From: Cladochytrium replicatum
Lineage: Eukaryota > Chytridiomycota > Chytridiomycetes > Cladochytriales > Cladochytriaceae
Assembly (NCBI GenBank): GCA_025526935.1
Contig: JAHLKD010000002.1
Span: 62,001 to 126,000, forward strand
Direction of reading: 5' to 3'
Length of the DNA stretch: 64,000 nt
Of this stretch, positions 44,649 to 60,794 are shown one piece after another. The translations under genes and the position numbers were made by a program. Every line of letters begins with the position of its first letter. The first letter of the stretch is position 1. The notes beneath the pieces are model-generated. The model did no database searches and was not told where the DNA came from. It worked only from the letters and a program-made list of their open reading frames with translations.

Positions 44649-46198
44649 CTACAGCTTAAGCTTCTTGGGCTGCTCCCAGGTGAACTCGCTGCGACCAAAG
44701 TGACCGTAGGCGGCAGTGTTGCGGTAGATGGGTTTGGTGAGGTCGAGGTCACGGACGATGAAACCAGGGCGGAGGTCGAAGTTGTTCTTGACGATATCAA
44801 GGAGCTCGGCGTTCGACTTCTTGCCGGTACCGTAGGTGTCGATGTAGAGAGAGACGGGCTCGGCAACACCGATGGCGTACGAGACCTGGACCAAGACACG
44901 CCGGGCGAGGCCAGCAGCGACGAGGGATTTCTAATACACCAAATAGTGAGAAACTGGTGCACAAAAAAGTTCGGGGAATACGCACAGCGACCCAGCGAGC
45001 GGCGTAGGCAGCAGATCGGTCGACCTTGGAGAAGTCCTTTCCGGAGAAAGCTCCACCACCGTGGGCACCCCAACCACCGTAAGTGTCGACAATGATCTTG
45101 CGACCAGTCACACCAGCGTCGCCCTGGGGACCACCGATGACGAAAGAACCAGAGGGCTGCAAGTGGTATTTGGTCCTCTCATCGAGGTACTTGGCGGGGA
45201 CGACTTCCTAAAATCGTGAGAATAATGTGAGAAGTGTTTCGGGCTACGTCGGAATGACAAACCTTGATAATTCTCTCAGTGAGGAACGCCTTGATGAAGT
45301 CGTTGGTGACGTCAGCGGAGTGTTGGGTGGAGATAACGATGGCGTCGACGCGCTGGGGTACAGGGACCTTGTCGATGACCTTGTACTCGACCGTGACCTG
45401 GGTCTTCGAGTCGGCACGGAGCCACGAAGCGACACCATTGTTGCGGTACTCGGTCATCTTCAAGTTGAGTTTGTGGGCGAGCACGAGGGTGAGGGGCATC
45501 AGCTCAGGGGTCTCATCGGTAGCATATCCGAACATGATACCCTAGACAAAATAATCAGCAAACAGGTTTGAATTTAAGTATCAGGAGCTAAACGCACCTG
45601 GTCGCCGGCACCAATGTCTTCGATGGCCTTGGACTTCTGCTCGAGACCGGCAGAAATTTCGGGAGACTGCTGCTCAATGGCGACCAATACGTTGCAGGTC
45701 TTGTAGTCAAAGCCTGTGGAAAAAAAATATTTAGGGGAACCCACCGAAACTCTCAGCGATTACACAACATACCCTTGGAAGAGTCGTCGTAACCGATCTT
45801 CTTGATGGTGTCACGGATGACCTTTTGGTAGTCGAGGTTGGCCTTGGTGGTGATCTCACCGAGGACCATGATCATACCGGTCTTGGTGGCAGTCTCGCAA
45901 GCAACACGAGAGAATTTGTCCTGCTCGAGACAGGCATCGAGAATAGCGTCCGAAACTACATGACGAAACGTCTCAGCAAAAACGCGCTTTCCAAGCTACA
46001 AGAATCAGACAGAGCATGCTCTATGATAATGGAGCTGCACGTTTCGACACCTACCTTGGTCGCAGATCTTGTCTATGAGCAAAATCAAAACAAAATGAAT
46101 GAGCTTGCGGCAGGCAACCATGCCATACGTATTTACGTACCGGGGTGGCCCTCTCCGACAGACTCAGAAGTGAACAGGAAAACCTCTCCGTCAATCAT
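44649..46198 (-). CDS. SAM2: S-adenosylmethionine synthetase
   Basis: Makes S-adenosylmethionine from methionine and ATP in the cytosol. Seven exons: 46198-46141, 46072-46055 (18 bases only), 45955-45773, 45713-45598, 45541-45263, 45207-44986 and 44930-44649, giving 385 residues, the normal length. Seen directly: [20 protein letters not shown] split over three exons, [58 protein letters not shown] (the P-loop-like and metal-binding signature), and the C-terminal [12 protein letters not shown]. The start at [12 protein letters not shown] is the only ATG that suits the family. Codon use is biased to C/G-ending codons, as expected for high expression. Confidence 0.96.
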
Positions 46199-47226
46199 GG
46201 TTGTGTGGATGCAAACGACGATTTTTCTTTCAGCCGCAACACGTCGCGGTTTATGTTCTTGGAGGAGGGAACAAAATTCAGATGCAATCAAGCCCGGAAA
46301 GGAAATTATGAGGTAGGCGACATTTTGGGGCAGCCGGAAATGAAGATAAAAAAAACGCAATCGCGTCATCAACTCATAGCCTACGAGAAAAACATGTGTG
46401 ATCCGCTACGCCATCACTGGAAAGAGTGACAGATATTGATTGTACCCCAGTACACAGTTTGTTTCGCTTTCCAAGCGTTTGATGTGTGGGATTTGAGTTA
46501 TGGGTTGTTTTGTTGCGCAGTCGTTTTGTGAGCTGTTCACAGCTGAATCACTCACTCAAAGTACTGACTGTGTCACTGTGAACTGTTCATTAATGAATGC
46601 ATATCACATGACTTTTTCCCTGCAACAAGTACAGTTAGTCGATGATGGTAGTAGCAAAAGTGAGTGGAATGCCGAACATAGGAGAATTCAATGGAATCGA
46701 GTTTCAGAAGCAAACATCAAAAAGAGGATCGTCCAAGAAGTGTACAAACAGAAGGGAGTCGAGACCAGAATCAATAGAAGAAGCAGAGTCAAAGAAGAGC
46801 GATAATGTGATTTGCAGAAATTGCCGTTGAATAAGATTTGATTTGTAAACCAGTTGATCTGTGGGTTATGTTCTTTGAGCCACGCGAGGGGTAGAACAAG
46901 ATTGTGTTTCAATACAAAAGTTCTTTTCCTCGCGTGAGTACCAAAAGCAAGTATTAGGGGTTCAGTTCAAACTCATCAGGATTGTCACGTCAGTGCAATC
47001 TCTGTGACAAACCCTGAGGCATTTGATGGGTTTGGGATTCAAACGGAGCTTTTCAAAGATGTGAGGATGAAGAAGGTAGTTGGTACATCAGGTATCAAGG
47101 AAGCAACATGGTTGGTTCGAGAGTTCTGGGAAAATATGGTAATAGTGAAAGTAGAATGTTCTGGGGATGCGTGGAAAGAAAACTAATCTGGATATATTTG
47201 CCCGATTTGAGTTTCACCAGAGAGCC
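46199..47226. other. Repeat-rich or decayed DNA, no gene
   Basis: Short frames only. 46640-46830 is purine-rich and lysine/glutamate coding by composition. 46970-47220 has an open plus-strand frame of 60 codons with no family that I recognise. It borders the degraded LTR element at 47227. Confidence 0.35.
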
Positions 47227-48010
47227 TGCTAAAGGCCAAGGGCTTCTCCTGGCAGTGGTAGGGCGTTTTAGCTGTGTTGTAGCTAGCACAACAGCTCCTG
47301 GTTCTTCTCTTGGCCCAGCAGCTGTTCTCCCAGGTGTGTGTATATGCCTAATAATCAGGCAGGCTATACACCACCCAAGTTGGTCAGGCAACCAGGGAAT
47401 GCTGTGGTCAAAGACATTGGTCACATCAACTCCTATATTCAAGTGAACAGTGCATGTGGGCATACCTGTGGTCAAATACATTGGTCACATCAACTCAAAG
47501 GACCAAGCCACACCACATTCCCCACTAAATGCCACCATCACTCTATACAGAGCCTGCCAAACATGGAAATAATTACATGAAATACAAGTCCATAAATAAG
47601 AACGAAGAGGGATTGAAAAAAAAACTCTCAGATCAAAGAGAAAAAAGACAACCCAAAGGATAAACCATATAGCGAACAGTCTGATATGCTAGTTTTTAAC
47701 ACTCGTACAGCAAGCAGTCTGATATGCCAGTTTTTAACAGATGCCGCCTCAAAGACGATATACCAGGTCACCGTGTATAGCTCGTCAAAAAGACAAAAAG
47801 AGAACATATTATAGAGAAACAAAAGGAATGTTTGTGGAGTTCACAACTAATCTGACACAACTCATAACATGTTTTAGAGAAACGAAAGGAAGGTGTGTGG
47901 TGCTCACAACTAAACTTACGCAACTCCAATTTAATATGACCGACTTTAGAAAAGACCAAAGGGATAGAAAACGATGCTCGTACCATTTCAGGTGATCTAT
48001 AAGTCAAAGG
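47227..48010 (-). mobile_element. Old, degraded copy of the tandem LTR family
   Basis: 47227-47701 is a diverged copy of the LTRs at 6443-10675. Its left end has decayed to TGCTAAAGGCCAAGG from TGTTAAAAACCAAGG, while the right end still reads AGTTTTTAACA. A second copy of the last 36 bases or so follows at 47702-47738, then about 270 bases of the internal segment starting GATGCCGCCTC and ending near 48010. Two additional short inserts and many substitutions distinguish it from the young copies. The flanks show no target duplication. Confidence 0.8.
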
Positions 48011-48219
48011 TCAAGTGTGACCATACAATTTTAGTGCCCCAGTGGGGCCTTGAGTTCGTGTTCTACTAACATAATGAATACAAGATAGCGGTCAATGACA
48101 TGGATCCCATACACAATCAGGGTTAGCCTTGAACAATCCCCCTGCCACAGAAGTCCCATCGTGTGAAACCTCCAAGGTAGCCTGCCACCAACTATAAAAG
48201 GGAAATTCCAACACACTAG

Positions 48220-48241
48220 CCCCCCCCCCCCCCCCCCCCCC
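48220..48241. repeat. Run of 22 cytosines
   Basis: Uninterrupted C22 on the plus strand, between the degraded LTR copy and the following unrecognised frames. The exact length may be uncertain because such runs are difficult to sequence. Confidence 0.85.
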
Positions 48242-49128
48242 TCTTTCAAGCTTCCACTTAGCCATTTCCTACTATGCCCTGTTCTGGGTTGTCAGGAGTG
48301 ACTCCACAACTGCCTTTATGGCCCTTGATACCCGCCTGACCCTTTCCACCATCTCTTTGGTGTCTGTGCTCCTCCCATCCACCAGCTTCCACCTCTCTTG
48401 ATTCCCATATAAACCTGCAAACCACACCATCTTTGCATCAAACCATTCATTTGCTTCAACAGGACATTCACCTCCTATAGCATGTTGTCGATTGCAATCA
48501 AAACATTGATACTGTTTTGTCCTTGGTTGTCTTTGCACCAGGCCATTTTCTGCCGCTCCTTCCTAGGCTATGTTCGCTCTAGTAGGGGTGTGATATCTTT
48601 TTCTTGTTCCCAGGTCACCAGGTTGTCACATCTCTGATTCCAGATTATCACTCGAGCAAGCTCAGAGGTCCTCCACACAATCCACCAGTGGGCCATGCGT
48701 AGCTTACCCTGGGGCTGGCTGCAATGCTGCTGTTGCTGGTCTGCATCTACAGAGGGTTCTGTAAGCTCCTGTTTCGTGATGTGTGCTGTGACTGTCCATG
48801 CCCAACTGGCTGGAACACTCTCAATGAAACTCACACCAGCTGCACTGGGAGCCATCGACAGCGTGTTGCACCGTCCCTAATTACAACATCCAGCAGCAAA
48901 CATTTTAGTGACAATCGTTCTTCAGAGGACTATTTGTGAGGCTTAAATAGATCAAGGAGAGCATCTGGACTTGAGGGCTTTCAATGTGTACAAAGGCAAC
49001 TAAGCGACAGAAGTGCCACAAGTGAAGCCGAAGGGACAGGAAGGGTCAGTGACAATAATTCTGAAAGTTACTGCCATTCATTCTGCTCCTATTAGCTGGA
49101 GGAATACGAGTGGAATAGCTGAGTCCTT
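48242..49128. other. Unrecognised frames, possibly a decayed element
   Basis: Minus-strand frames at 48272-48538 (with the cysteine pattern CFDCNRQHAIGGECP and KMVWFAGLYGNQERWKL) and 48568-48855 look protein-like but do not join. They could be parts of a transposon or a dead gene. No repeat shared with the rest of the window. Confidence 0.3.
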
Positions 49129-49655
49129 TGATCATGATCAAGGATGGGATTGGGGTGTAGATAAGTAAACCCTGTCAGATGAACCTTTTACTGATCTTTG
49201 CGTGGGCTCAAAAATGTTGTTTATTGCAGTGAATCAGCGTAATTGGGGTAGGGTATACTCTGTTATTATATTGTTGAGTAGAGTCGATCCTGAGACTCAT
49301 ACACTCCATTTGACTATTCTGTGTCCTTTTTTTCAAGGAACGGCTTCATCACTAATCTACTGTTCCCAAAAAGTAAATATTACTCTGATTACTAAATAGA
49401 GCTTCAATCAGACAAAGAATACTCTTGGATTGAAGTGATGTTTTATATAAGTAATATTAAGCGACATCATAGAAGACACGTTGGTCCATGTTCCCACCAT
49501 CAATACATATTATCTTCCCCAGTAAACAATTGTTACCAGCTTAACAATCATAACCAACAGGTCTCTCTGGATCCCACATTGAGAACTCCTGGATGTCTCC
49601 AGTCTATCTGTTAGGTTGTTGTGGCTTTGTTAAAGGGACTGTAATAGAGTCCAGT
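49129..49655. repeat. Dispersed repeat, copy 2
   Basis: The left block (49129-49460) matches 5880-6236 in inverted orientation and the right block (49470-49655) matches 6236-6430 in direct orientation. It starts at the perfect palindrome TGATCATGATCA (49129-49140). No coding frame is supportable. Confidence 0.7.
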
Positions 49656-50204
49656 GGCTTGTACAATCCAACAAAGACCATTCCAGTGCCCACGTAGGTG
49701 TGCATGTTGGACCCGTTGCTGGTGGTGCTGCTGTGATTGAAGCTTATGTGGTTGCCACCGCTCTTTCACGCAAGGAAAAATTGAATATTGTGAATGGCCC
49801 GCATATAGGTCTGTTTGTTTGTGCTTCGTATACATTCAGTAAAACCTGGTTGTTTGTTTGCAATGCGAGTAATATTGGATCATGGCAGAAGTTGAACTGG
49901 CACTTTCAGAGGAAGGGCACATTGGCAATTGAATGAAGCTGAATGGATCTTTGATTTGGTTGAGCGCCGGGCTGTCAACAAGGGTTGTAACGTCCAACCT
50001 GACTAGCTTCATTGCTTCAGCCAAGACGCGCTTGGCATGACCACACAACATGCTCTCCTACCCCATATCATTGGTGCAACGCTTTTCATGGGCGTTCATT
50101 CTTACTTGCAAGCCACGTGTGCCGCCCTAAAATTTTCTAATTCCCGAATTTCACCCGAAGGAAAGCCAAATCTGAATCACCTGCTAATCACAGCAACAAC
50201 AGAA
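49656..50204. other. Intergenic with one odd open stretch
   Basis: At 49700-49850 the plus strand reads VGPVAGGAAVIEAYVVATAL then SRKEKLNIVNGPHIGLFV, which looks coding but has neither a clear start nor a continuation. The remainder has nothing that I can support. Confidence 0.3.
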
Positions 50205-51593
50205 ATGAGCGATGGCGATTCGTTAGCTATTGGTGATATCGTTCTCAGATGGCACGAGCTTGCTGCCGCCGTGTTCGTGCTCCTCTGCGTGTGCGTCGTG
50301 TCATTCCAATTCTGCGTCCACTTGAGCAGCAGTCCTGCAAGCATACCAGGAAGCCGATTTCACAGACTCTATACCGGTACCTTCATGTAGGAACATGACG
50401 GAAAGGGAATGAAACGTCGGCTGAAACCTCCACGTAGATGTTATATTTTATCCCAAGTCGTTCTGCTTCCATTTCGATACTACCAAATCAGAGTAAGGAC
50501 AATTTACCAAGAGCTGTTTTTGCTCGGTACTCATTTGCTTCATATTCTGAGTAGACAAGTTTGTCGCGCGATGGCATTGTGCGTCCGGAAGACGTATTGG
50601 TGGAAACACGAGTTCTCGGCGCATTCAACGGCATACTGCTCTCGCTTGGCGGATTTGGATATGCTCTCTCGATTTTGGATCGGTTCCAGCCATTTTCTCG
50701 AGGGCTGGAAATAAATCACATTGTCATTCCACTGATGATTGTGGTGAATGCGGTGCTCTCGATTGCTTCAGCAGCCTGTGGGATGTTGTTCGATGCGGAA
50801 CGGCGCTCGCTTCTCGTATCGATTCTCAACACTCTGTTTTGGATTGTAAGCGGCTGTATGCGACGTATTTCGGATACCTCATTGACAAAGTGCACTCTCT
50901 GTTCAGGAATTGGGAATCTTGCAGGTCACCATCAATGTTACAATGGTGTACGCAACAATGCGCAAAAAAGTTGTTTTCCTGTCTTCCAGCGATCAGCGGC
51001 CGAACCGCCCCATGGCGAGCTCAGCATCGATCAGCGCGGAGAGCCATATCACCGGATCGTCGAGAGCTCCCCATTTCAAGTTGAAGCTGAAACGAGATGG
51101 TCGGACTCTTCTATCCTTCCTAGCGGTTCTCGCGTTCTTCGACGGGCTGGCCCTGTTTTTCTTCGTGGGAACAGCCATTTCAAGTGAACTTATATACTCC
51201 ATGGCAAGTTTCTCGCAAGGAACATTAGGTACAGCTTTTTTGAGGTTGCTCTATCATGTGTATATGTTAAAATTGCAAAATTTCAAAGGACTAAGCTTGG
51301 TTGTTGAGTTCATATTTCTGTCTTTATTCCGGGACGTTCTGCAGCGTGATTTAGACGGGCCAGGACGACCACCAGGGTCGAGATCGGACATTCGGCAGCG
51401 GCAGTGGAATAGCGGATGGAACTTTTCGATGGATAAAAGTTTCTTGTCGAGGGTGGATCGGCCGTTCCGGGAGAAAGCGACTCCGGAGGCTGCTATTGAA
51501 TTGTCCACCGACTTGATGATGCGGAGGAATCAAAATTTGATGGAAGAAGAATTCTCAGGCGTCACGGATGGTGGAAGGTCTGTTGCCAGATAA
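50205..51593 (+). CDS. Multi-pass membrane protein, unknown function
   Basis: Five exons: 50205-50386, 50438-50492, 50555-50845, 50907-51228 and 51289-51593, giving 384 residues. I see about seven hydrophobic segments (AAAVFVLLCVCVVSFQFCV, ICYILSQVVLLPF, NGILLSLGGFGYALSIL, IVIPLMIVVNAVLSIASAA, LVSILNTLFWIELGILQVTI, LLSFLAVLAFFDGLALFFFV and GLSLVVEFIFLSLF). The hydrophilic loops are short and the C-terminal tail is charged, about 75 residues long. The topology is receptor-like (seven membrane spans), but I recognise no family motif. All junctions are clean GT-AG, and the exon sum divides by three, so the model is likely right even though the function is unknown. Confidence 0.65.
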
Positions 51594-51751
51594 CGACGGT
51601 GGGTTTGTGGACGGTTGTACCAGTGCATTGTAGAATAGTAGTCTATTTTTTTTTAAGTGTTCATGTTCTGAACACTATTCTTTTGCTTTCGATTCAAGTG
51701 GAAGAAAACCTGCCTTTGGAAATATTTAACAAGTCTACGCTTGAGATCACA

Positions 51752-52321
51752 ATGTCATTTCTACACACACCGAGTAAATCAGGCGACATCCAGCTGCTCG
51801 ACCAGTATCTCCAGCAGGCAGCACAAAGATGCTCGATTCCGAACGACCCGATTATTGACCAACTCCACTGCTCACCTAACGATAAAGCAATATATTGGGT
51901 AAGCGACATCCCGCAAGTCAGCCTCTCTCTTGGAGGATGAGAAACTGTTTGGATGACGGAAAAGACATCGAAGAGCTAATGTGGAGGCCGGTGGCAATGG
52001 ACAGGGCCAGTGGAAACGGATGCATTATGGAGGACACGATATATGAATATGTGATGGACGTTGCAAGTGCCTATAATCGCATAAATCCTTTGGAGTGGTG
52101 GAAAGTTCCGAACTCGAGCTACAGTGGTCGAACCTTGCTGTTTATTTCGCAAGTCGGATCGGACACATTGAGGTTCCCCAATGGTGGAGGGACTAGAATT
52201 CAAATATGACGAAGGTTGGATGTATTCGCCGGAAATTTTTGGCGATTCGGACGAGATTGTTATCGTGGTGGGAGGCTTCCGAATTGATGCCACCAGAATA
52301 TGCTGGACGGTGCTATTTTAA
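51752..52321 (+). CDS. Possible unrecognised gene
   Basis: Protein-like stretches follow one another in shifting frames: MSFLHTPSKSGDIQLLDQYL from 51752, IEELMWRPVAMDRASGNGCI around 52000, NPLEWWKVPNSSYSGRTLLF around 52110, and GLEFKYDEGWMYSPEIFGDS then EIVIVVGGFRIDATRI ending at TAA 52321. The frame changes would need introns of only 23-38 bases, shorter than elsewhere in the window, so the model is doubtful. The gene may be damaged. No family recognised. Confidence 0.25.
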
Positions 52322-52605
52322 CGTGAGGTTAGATCTGGAGGTTTGTTCGACCGGAATCAATTTTTTGTGTTGGCATAGCTGTCAATTAGCAATGTATGTG
52401 TACATTGATCGGATATTGGGAAGAAATCTGTTCTCCATCTTAAAAATGGATCAAGTTTTGAAGAAAAGAAAACAAGAGAGAGTCAGTCACCATGATCTGT
52501 TGCCAATTTAGGATAAATGAAGTGTGAGTCAGATCAGGGCTGCCCAGTGCTTAAGTGTGCAGCGGCTCCCAAAAACAGCAGCCAAACTGACCTCTCATTC
52601 CAACC
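52322..52605. other. Upstream region of acetyl-CoA hydrolase
   Basis: AT-rich spacer without a coding frame that I can support. Confidence 0.35.
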
Positions 52606-54366
52606 ATGATCTTCTCATCCTTAAGATCCGCAGATGCTCTGAGGAAGACCGTTAGCGTTGCCTCACGCATTCCACTCAACACTCCATCCCGATCTCTTTT
52701 GACCCGAAAGGGACCGCCTAAGGTGGTCTCTGCCGAAGAAGCCGTCAAGGCAGTACAATCATTCTCTAGAGTGTATGTCCAAGGGGCGTCTGCCGTTCCG
52801 TCAACGCTTTTGAAAGGTAACTAGGCTGTGCGATCTCCAATTTGAGCGTTCTCACACCACCTGGACACAGCATTAGAACAGAGACACACCGAGCTCGAAG
52901 GCGTTGAAATCTGCCACTTGCATCTCGAACATCCCAATCCGTAGGCCTGTAGTTGGACATTTGGATCGTTTGGATCTGAACATCTGCTCTTAGCTGCTCA
53001 AAACCCGAGTACTCCAAGTCCTTTTTCGCCAACAACTTTTTCATCGGTGGAAATCAACGAAAGCCGGTTGAGGAAGGAATCGCTTCGTACATTCCAGTTT
53101 TCTTGCACGAGGTTCCACGCCTGATGCGAGAAGGATACGTGACACCCGACGTTGCATTTCTCAACATGTCTCCTCCCGACAAGCATGGCTACTGCTCCTT
53201 GGGCACTGAGGTTCCCTTTGATTCAGAATGATAACGCAAACTTGCTAAATTGATGCTTTCAGATTTGCGCTGCATACCCTGCTGCACAGACGGCTAAGAC
53301 CATTATTGCACAAATCAACCCCAACATGCCTCGAACTCAGTAAGACAATTTTGTTTACATCGAGAAGGGTTTCTGACGATTTATAACAGCGGAACATCTT
53401 TCATTCACTGGGACTCAATTGACTACGCTGTACACGTCAAGGATCCTATTCCTGAAGCGCACCCTTCCGAGCCGAACGAAGTCGAGACCAAGATTGGAAA
53501 AATTATCGCTGGACTTGTATCCGATGGCGCATGTCTGCAAATGGGTATTGGAAACATTCCCAATGCAGTTCTCGCGGAGTTGAAACACCACAAAAATCTT
53601 GGAATTCACACCGGTGAGAATAATTCCGCATATTAATGGAGGAAGAGCTCATCGAGTTTAGAAATGTTCGCGGAGGGAGCCATTGATCTAATGGAGCTTG
53701 GAGTCATCACAAACGACGCCAAGCACTTTTTGCCAGGCAAAACTGTGACCGCCTTTGTTGTTGTAAGTGTATGAACTCCACACCGTTTGATGTCTGCTAA
53801 TTCCTTGGCAGGGCACCAAGCGGCTCTATGACTTCATTGACGATAACCCAAGCGTTGCCTTCTACGATGCTAGTGTTACAAACAATCCGTCCATCATTGG
53901 ATCAAACCCAAAGACGACATCTATTAATGCCGCCATTGAAGTCGACATCACTGGACAAGTCTGTGCCGACTCTGTGGGAACCCGCATGATTTCTGGAGTT
54001 GGTGGTCAGGTGGATTTCGAGCGAGGAGCGGCTCTTTCACCCGGCGGACTTCCGATCATTTGCCTCCCCTCCACTACACCGAAAGGAGATTCGCGAATTG
54101 TTGCCATGTTGCGCCCTGGATCCGGCGTCATTACGACACGACACCGTAAGTATCAATCCCGCCATTCGTGCTGTTTCCTTTCCTTACACTTTTTTTAAGA
54201 TTCACACTACATTATTACCGAATGGGGACATGCTTATCTTTTTGGAAAGAATCTCATTCAGAGAGCTAAAGCTTTGATTGACATCGCTCATCCAAAACAT
54301 CGTGCAGAGCTGGAGCGACTTGCATTCGAGCGTTACAAGATAAAAAGCTGGGACTACTACGTTTGA
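52606..54366 (+). CDS. ACH1: Acetyl-CoA hydrolase/CoA-transferase (ACH1)
   Basis: Mitochondrial enzyme of the class I CoA-transferase family. Fungal Ach1 moves CoA from succinyl-CoA or propionyl-CoA to acetate and hydrolyses acetyl-CoA. Eight exons: 52606-52816, 52871-52940, 52994-53210, 53263-53339, 53390-53613, 53662-53762, 53812-54145 and 54200-54366, giving 466 residues. Seen directly: a basic N-terminal presequence (SLRSADALRKTVSVASRI), SFFANNFFIGGNQR, MSPPDKHGYCSLGTE, LQMGIGNIPNAVLAEL, GTRMISGVGGQVDFERGAAL, and the C-terminal ITEWGHAYLFGKNLIQRA with HPKHRAELE. The length is a little below the yeast enzyme and matches the shorter 4-hydroxybutyrate CoA-transferase branch, so the precise acyl substrate is open. 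Confidence 0.9.
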
Positions 54367-54747
54367 TGGGTTTTAATTGGTGTGGTTTAATCTGCTGGTC
54401 GACAGTTTTATAAAAATGGATTGAGTTCTAGACAAATGCTGGATATGAGAAACAAATTGTCCCACTGCGACGATTCTCCCGGATCCAACTCCACCTCTAT
54501 TTGTTTCACATTACGTGGCACAGCACCGCCTTAAGGTTTTGCCAAAGTTTTCGTTTTCGGATTAATAAAACAGCTCTGTCCGTCGTGAATTTTTGCTAAC
54601 TCTGCTGCTTTGCCTGTATCGTTTATCGTGAGTACCCGTTTGCGGCACTGTGCTGATCTTGCGATTCTCACTCTCTTCACTGGTCGCAGGAACGCACACC
54701 CCTCATCGCTTTTACCTGAATCTACTGTGTGTTCCACTCAAACGTAC
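54367..54747. other. Upstream region of P-type ATPase
   Basis: No gene recognised. A GTGAGTACC donor-like sequence at 54629 could belong to a 5' untranslated intron of the ATPase gene. Confidence 0.35.
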
Positions 54748-59301
<4,554 letters not shown>

Positions 59302-59833
59302 AGTTAGACAAATTCGTGGTCGAGACTTTCATCGGGCTATTGAGCCTTTTTTTTATTCTCTGAACCTTTCCATCCTCTTTCTTTGAGCCTCTTTCGTTGT
59401 TGATGTGATCCTACAACCTTTGTTTTGGGAAAGCTCAAACTATTCTTTGCGTCCGGTGTGTGCCCACCACAAGCCGTCCATTTCTCCTTAAATAAACATG
59501 ATTGACATCGTTTAATTTAGAATACGTTATGTGGCACTTCAGGCAAGTTTCCTTTTCGGAGTGTGGGTGTGTGAGGGGTGTCATGGATGCTCGGAAAACT
59601 GCTATTATCGGGAACGCCGCTTTTCAGTTATTGCTCTCGCGAGGAGGTAGATAAGCAGCTTCTGTCTTCCAACTTCGATGCTGCAAAGTGCGCGGTTGCT
59701 AACTACGACCCTTGCCGCAGCAGCAGCAGCTGAGGTTCTACGCAACTCGACATCATCAACCGAGAAGTATTTGGGGTAGAAGCACAACTAACAGTCCTTG
59801 GAACATCGCGAGTCTTTGGATAACACGGTGTCC
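59302..59833. other. 3' region and spacer
   Basis: Pyrimidine-rich 3' sequence of the ATPase gene followed by non-coding DNA. No supportable gene. Confidence 0.4.
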
Positions 59834-60318
59834 ATGGTTGCGAAACGCAAAGGTCGACGTGTCTCCTTTGAGGATATTCGGGATTTGTCGAAAGCTCAAT
59901 GCATTGAGCATAATCAGAGACTCGACAATCTTTGTTCGATTACCGGTAATCATGTCGACAACAACGTCGGTGCCAAACTCGCTTGTATGTATAATCCATG
60001 ATCACAATCATGGGTTAGAACTGATGATAAAAATCCCACTTGTTCAGGATTTGTGACAGTGGTCGGTACACGGAAGACGACTGTCAACCGCTTTGGGCTC
60101 CACTGAATGACGCCAAGGAGTCAATACGTTGTTTCGACACCCGAGCTGGAGCTGGAGTTAACACGTACTGTGCAGGGCAGGGGGTGATTGGTTCTTTTCG
60201 GCAACGGGTTGCACTGGTGCTCCGGAAACGCTGTGGAGTCCATTGTCGCTTGTTTGCGGTGATTTCGAGAACGAATCTTTTCTTTTCAACCAACATTTTA
60301 CTGATGTTTCATGTTTAG
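59834..60318 (+). CDS. Hypothetical small protein
   Basis: Two exons (59834-59988 and 60048-60318) joined by a GTATAATCC to TTGTTCAG intron give 141 residues. The N-terminal third is basic (MVAKRKGRRVSFEDIRDLSK), the middle has several cysteines (ACMICDSGRYTEDDCQPLW then ESIRCFDTRAG), and the end is hydrophobic. No family recognised. The frame and splice sites agree, but with so short a product this could be chance. Confidence 0.3.
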
Positions 60319-60794
60319 GGCCAAAGTACAGTTTTGACGGGCAGCTAATGGTGGGGTGTGGGTGTGTGAAGGCGACAAAGGAGGAGCAGGAGGCGGAAAG
60401 TGGGCAAAAATAGAATCGCTCGGAACAATATGACTTCTTCATGGCAGACTGTATATTTTGTGATTATGTATTCGTAGTTTGTACCCTTCTTTGACACGGC
60501 ATGGTTCCTGTGGTTGCTTTTGATGGTTACTTCATAAATTCTTTTCTGAAAATTGATGGGTTTTGATGACAAGAACAAGCGGGGGGATCAAGAATCGTGT
60601 AGAAGCGTGAAGAAAGGTCCCACCTCAATGGTTTCTGACATTTTCAGGCTCGGCCGTTCCACGCTCCATGACTACGAAACGATAGCAGCTTCAAAAAAGG
60701 AAACTTGTCTGAAGTGGACAATCCAAGTTTGGGATTTTCTTTTTTTTGAATTGTTGTTGAGAGCTCATTTTTAGTTTTTTGTTATCAAGACTCA
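60319..60794. other. Intergenic, convergent spacer
   Basis: No supportable gene before the ZSWIM2-like stop codon at 60795. Confidence 0.35.
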
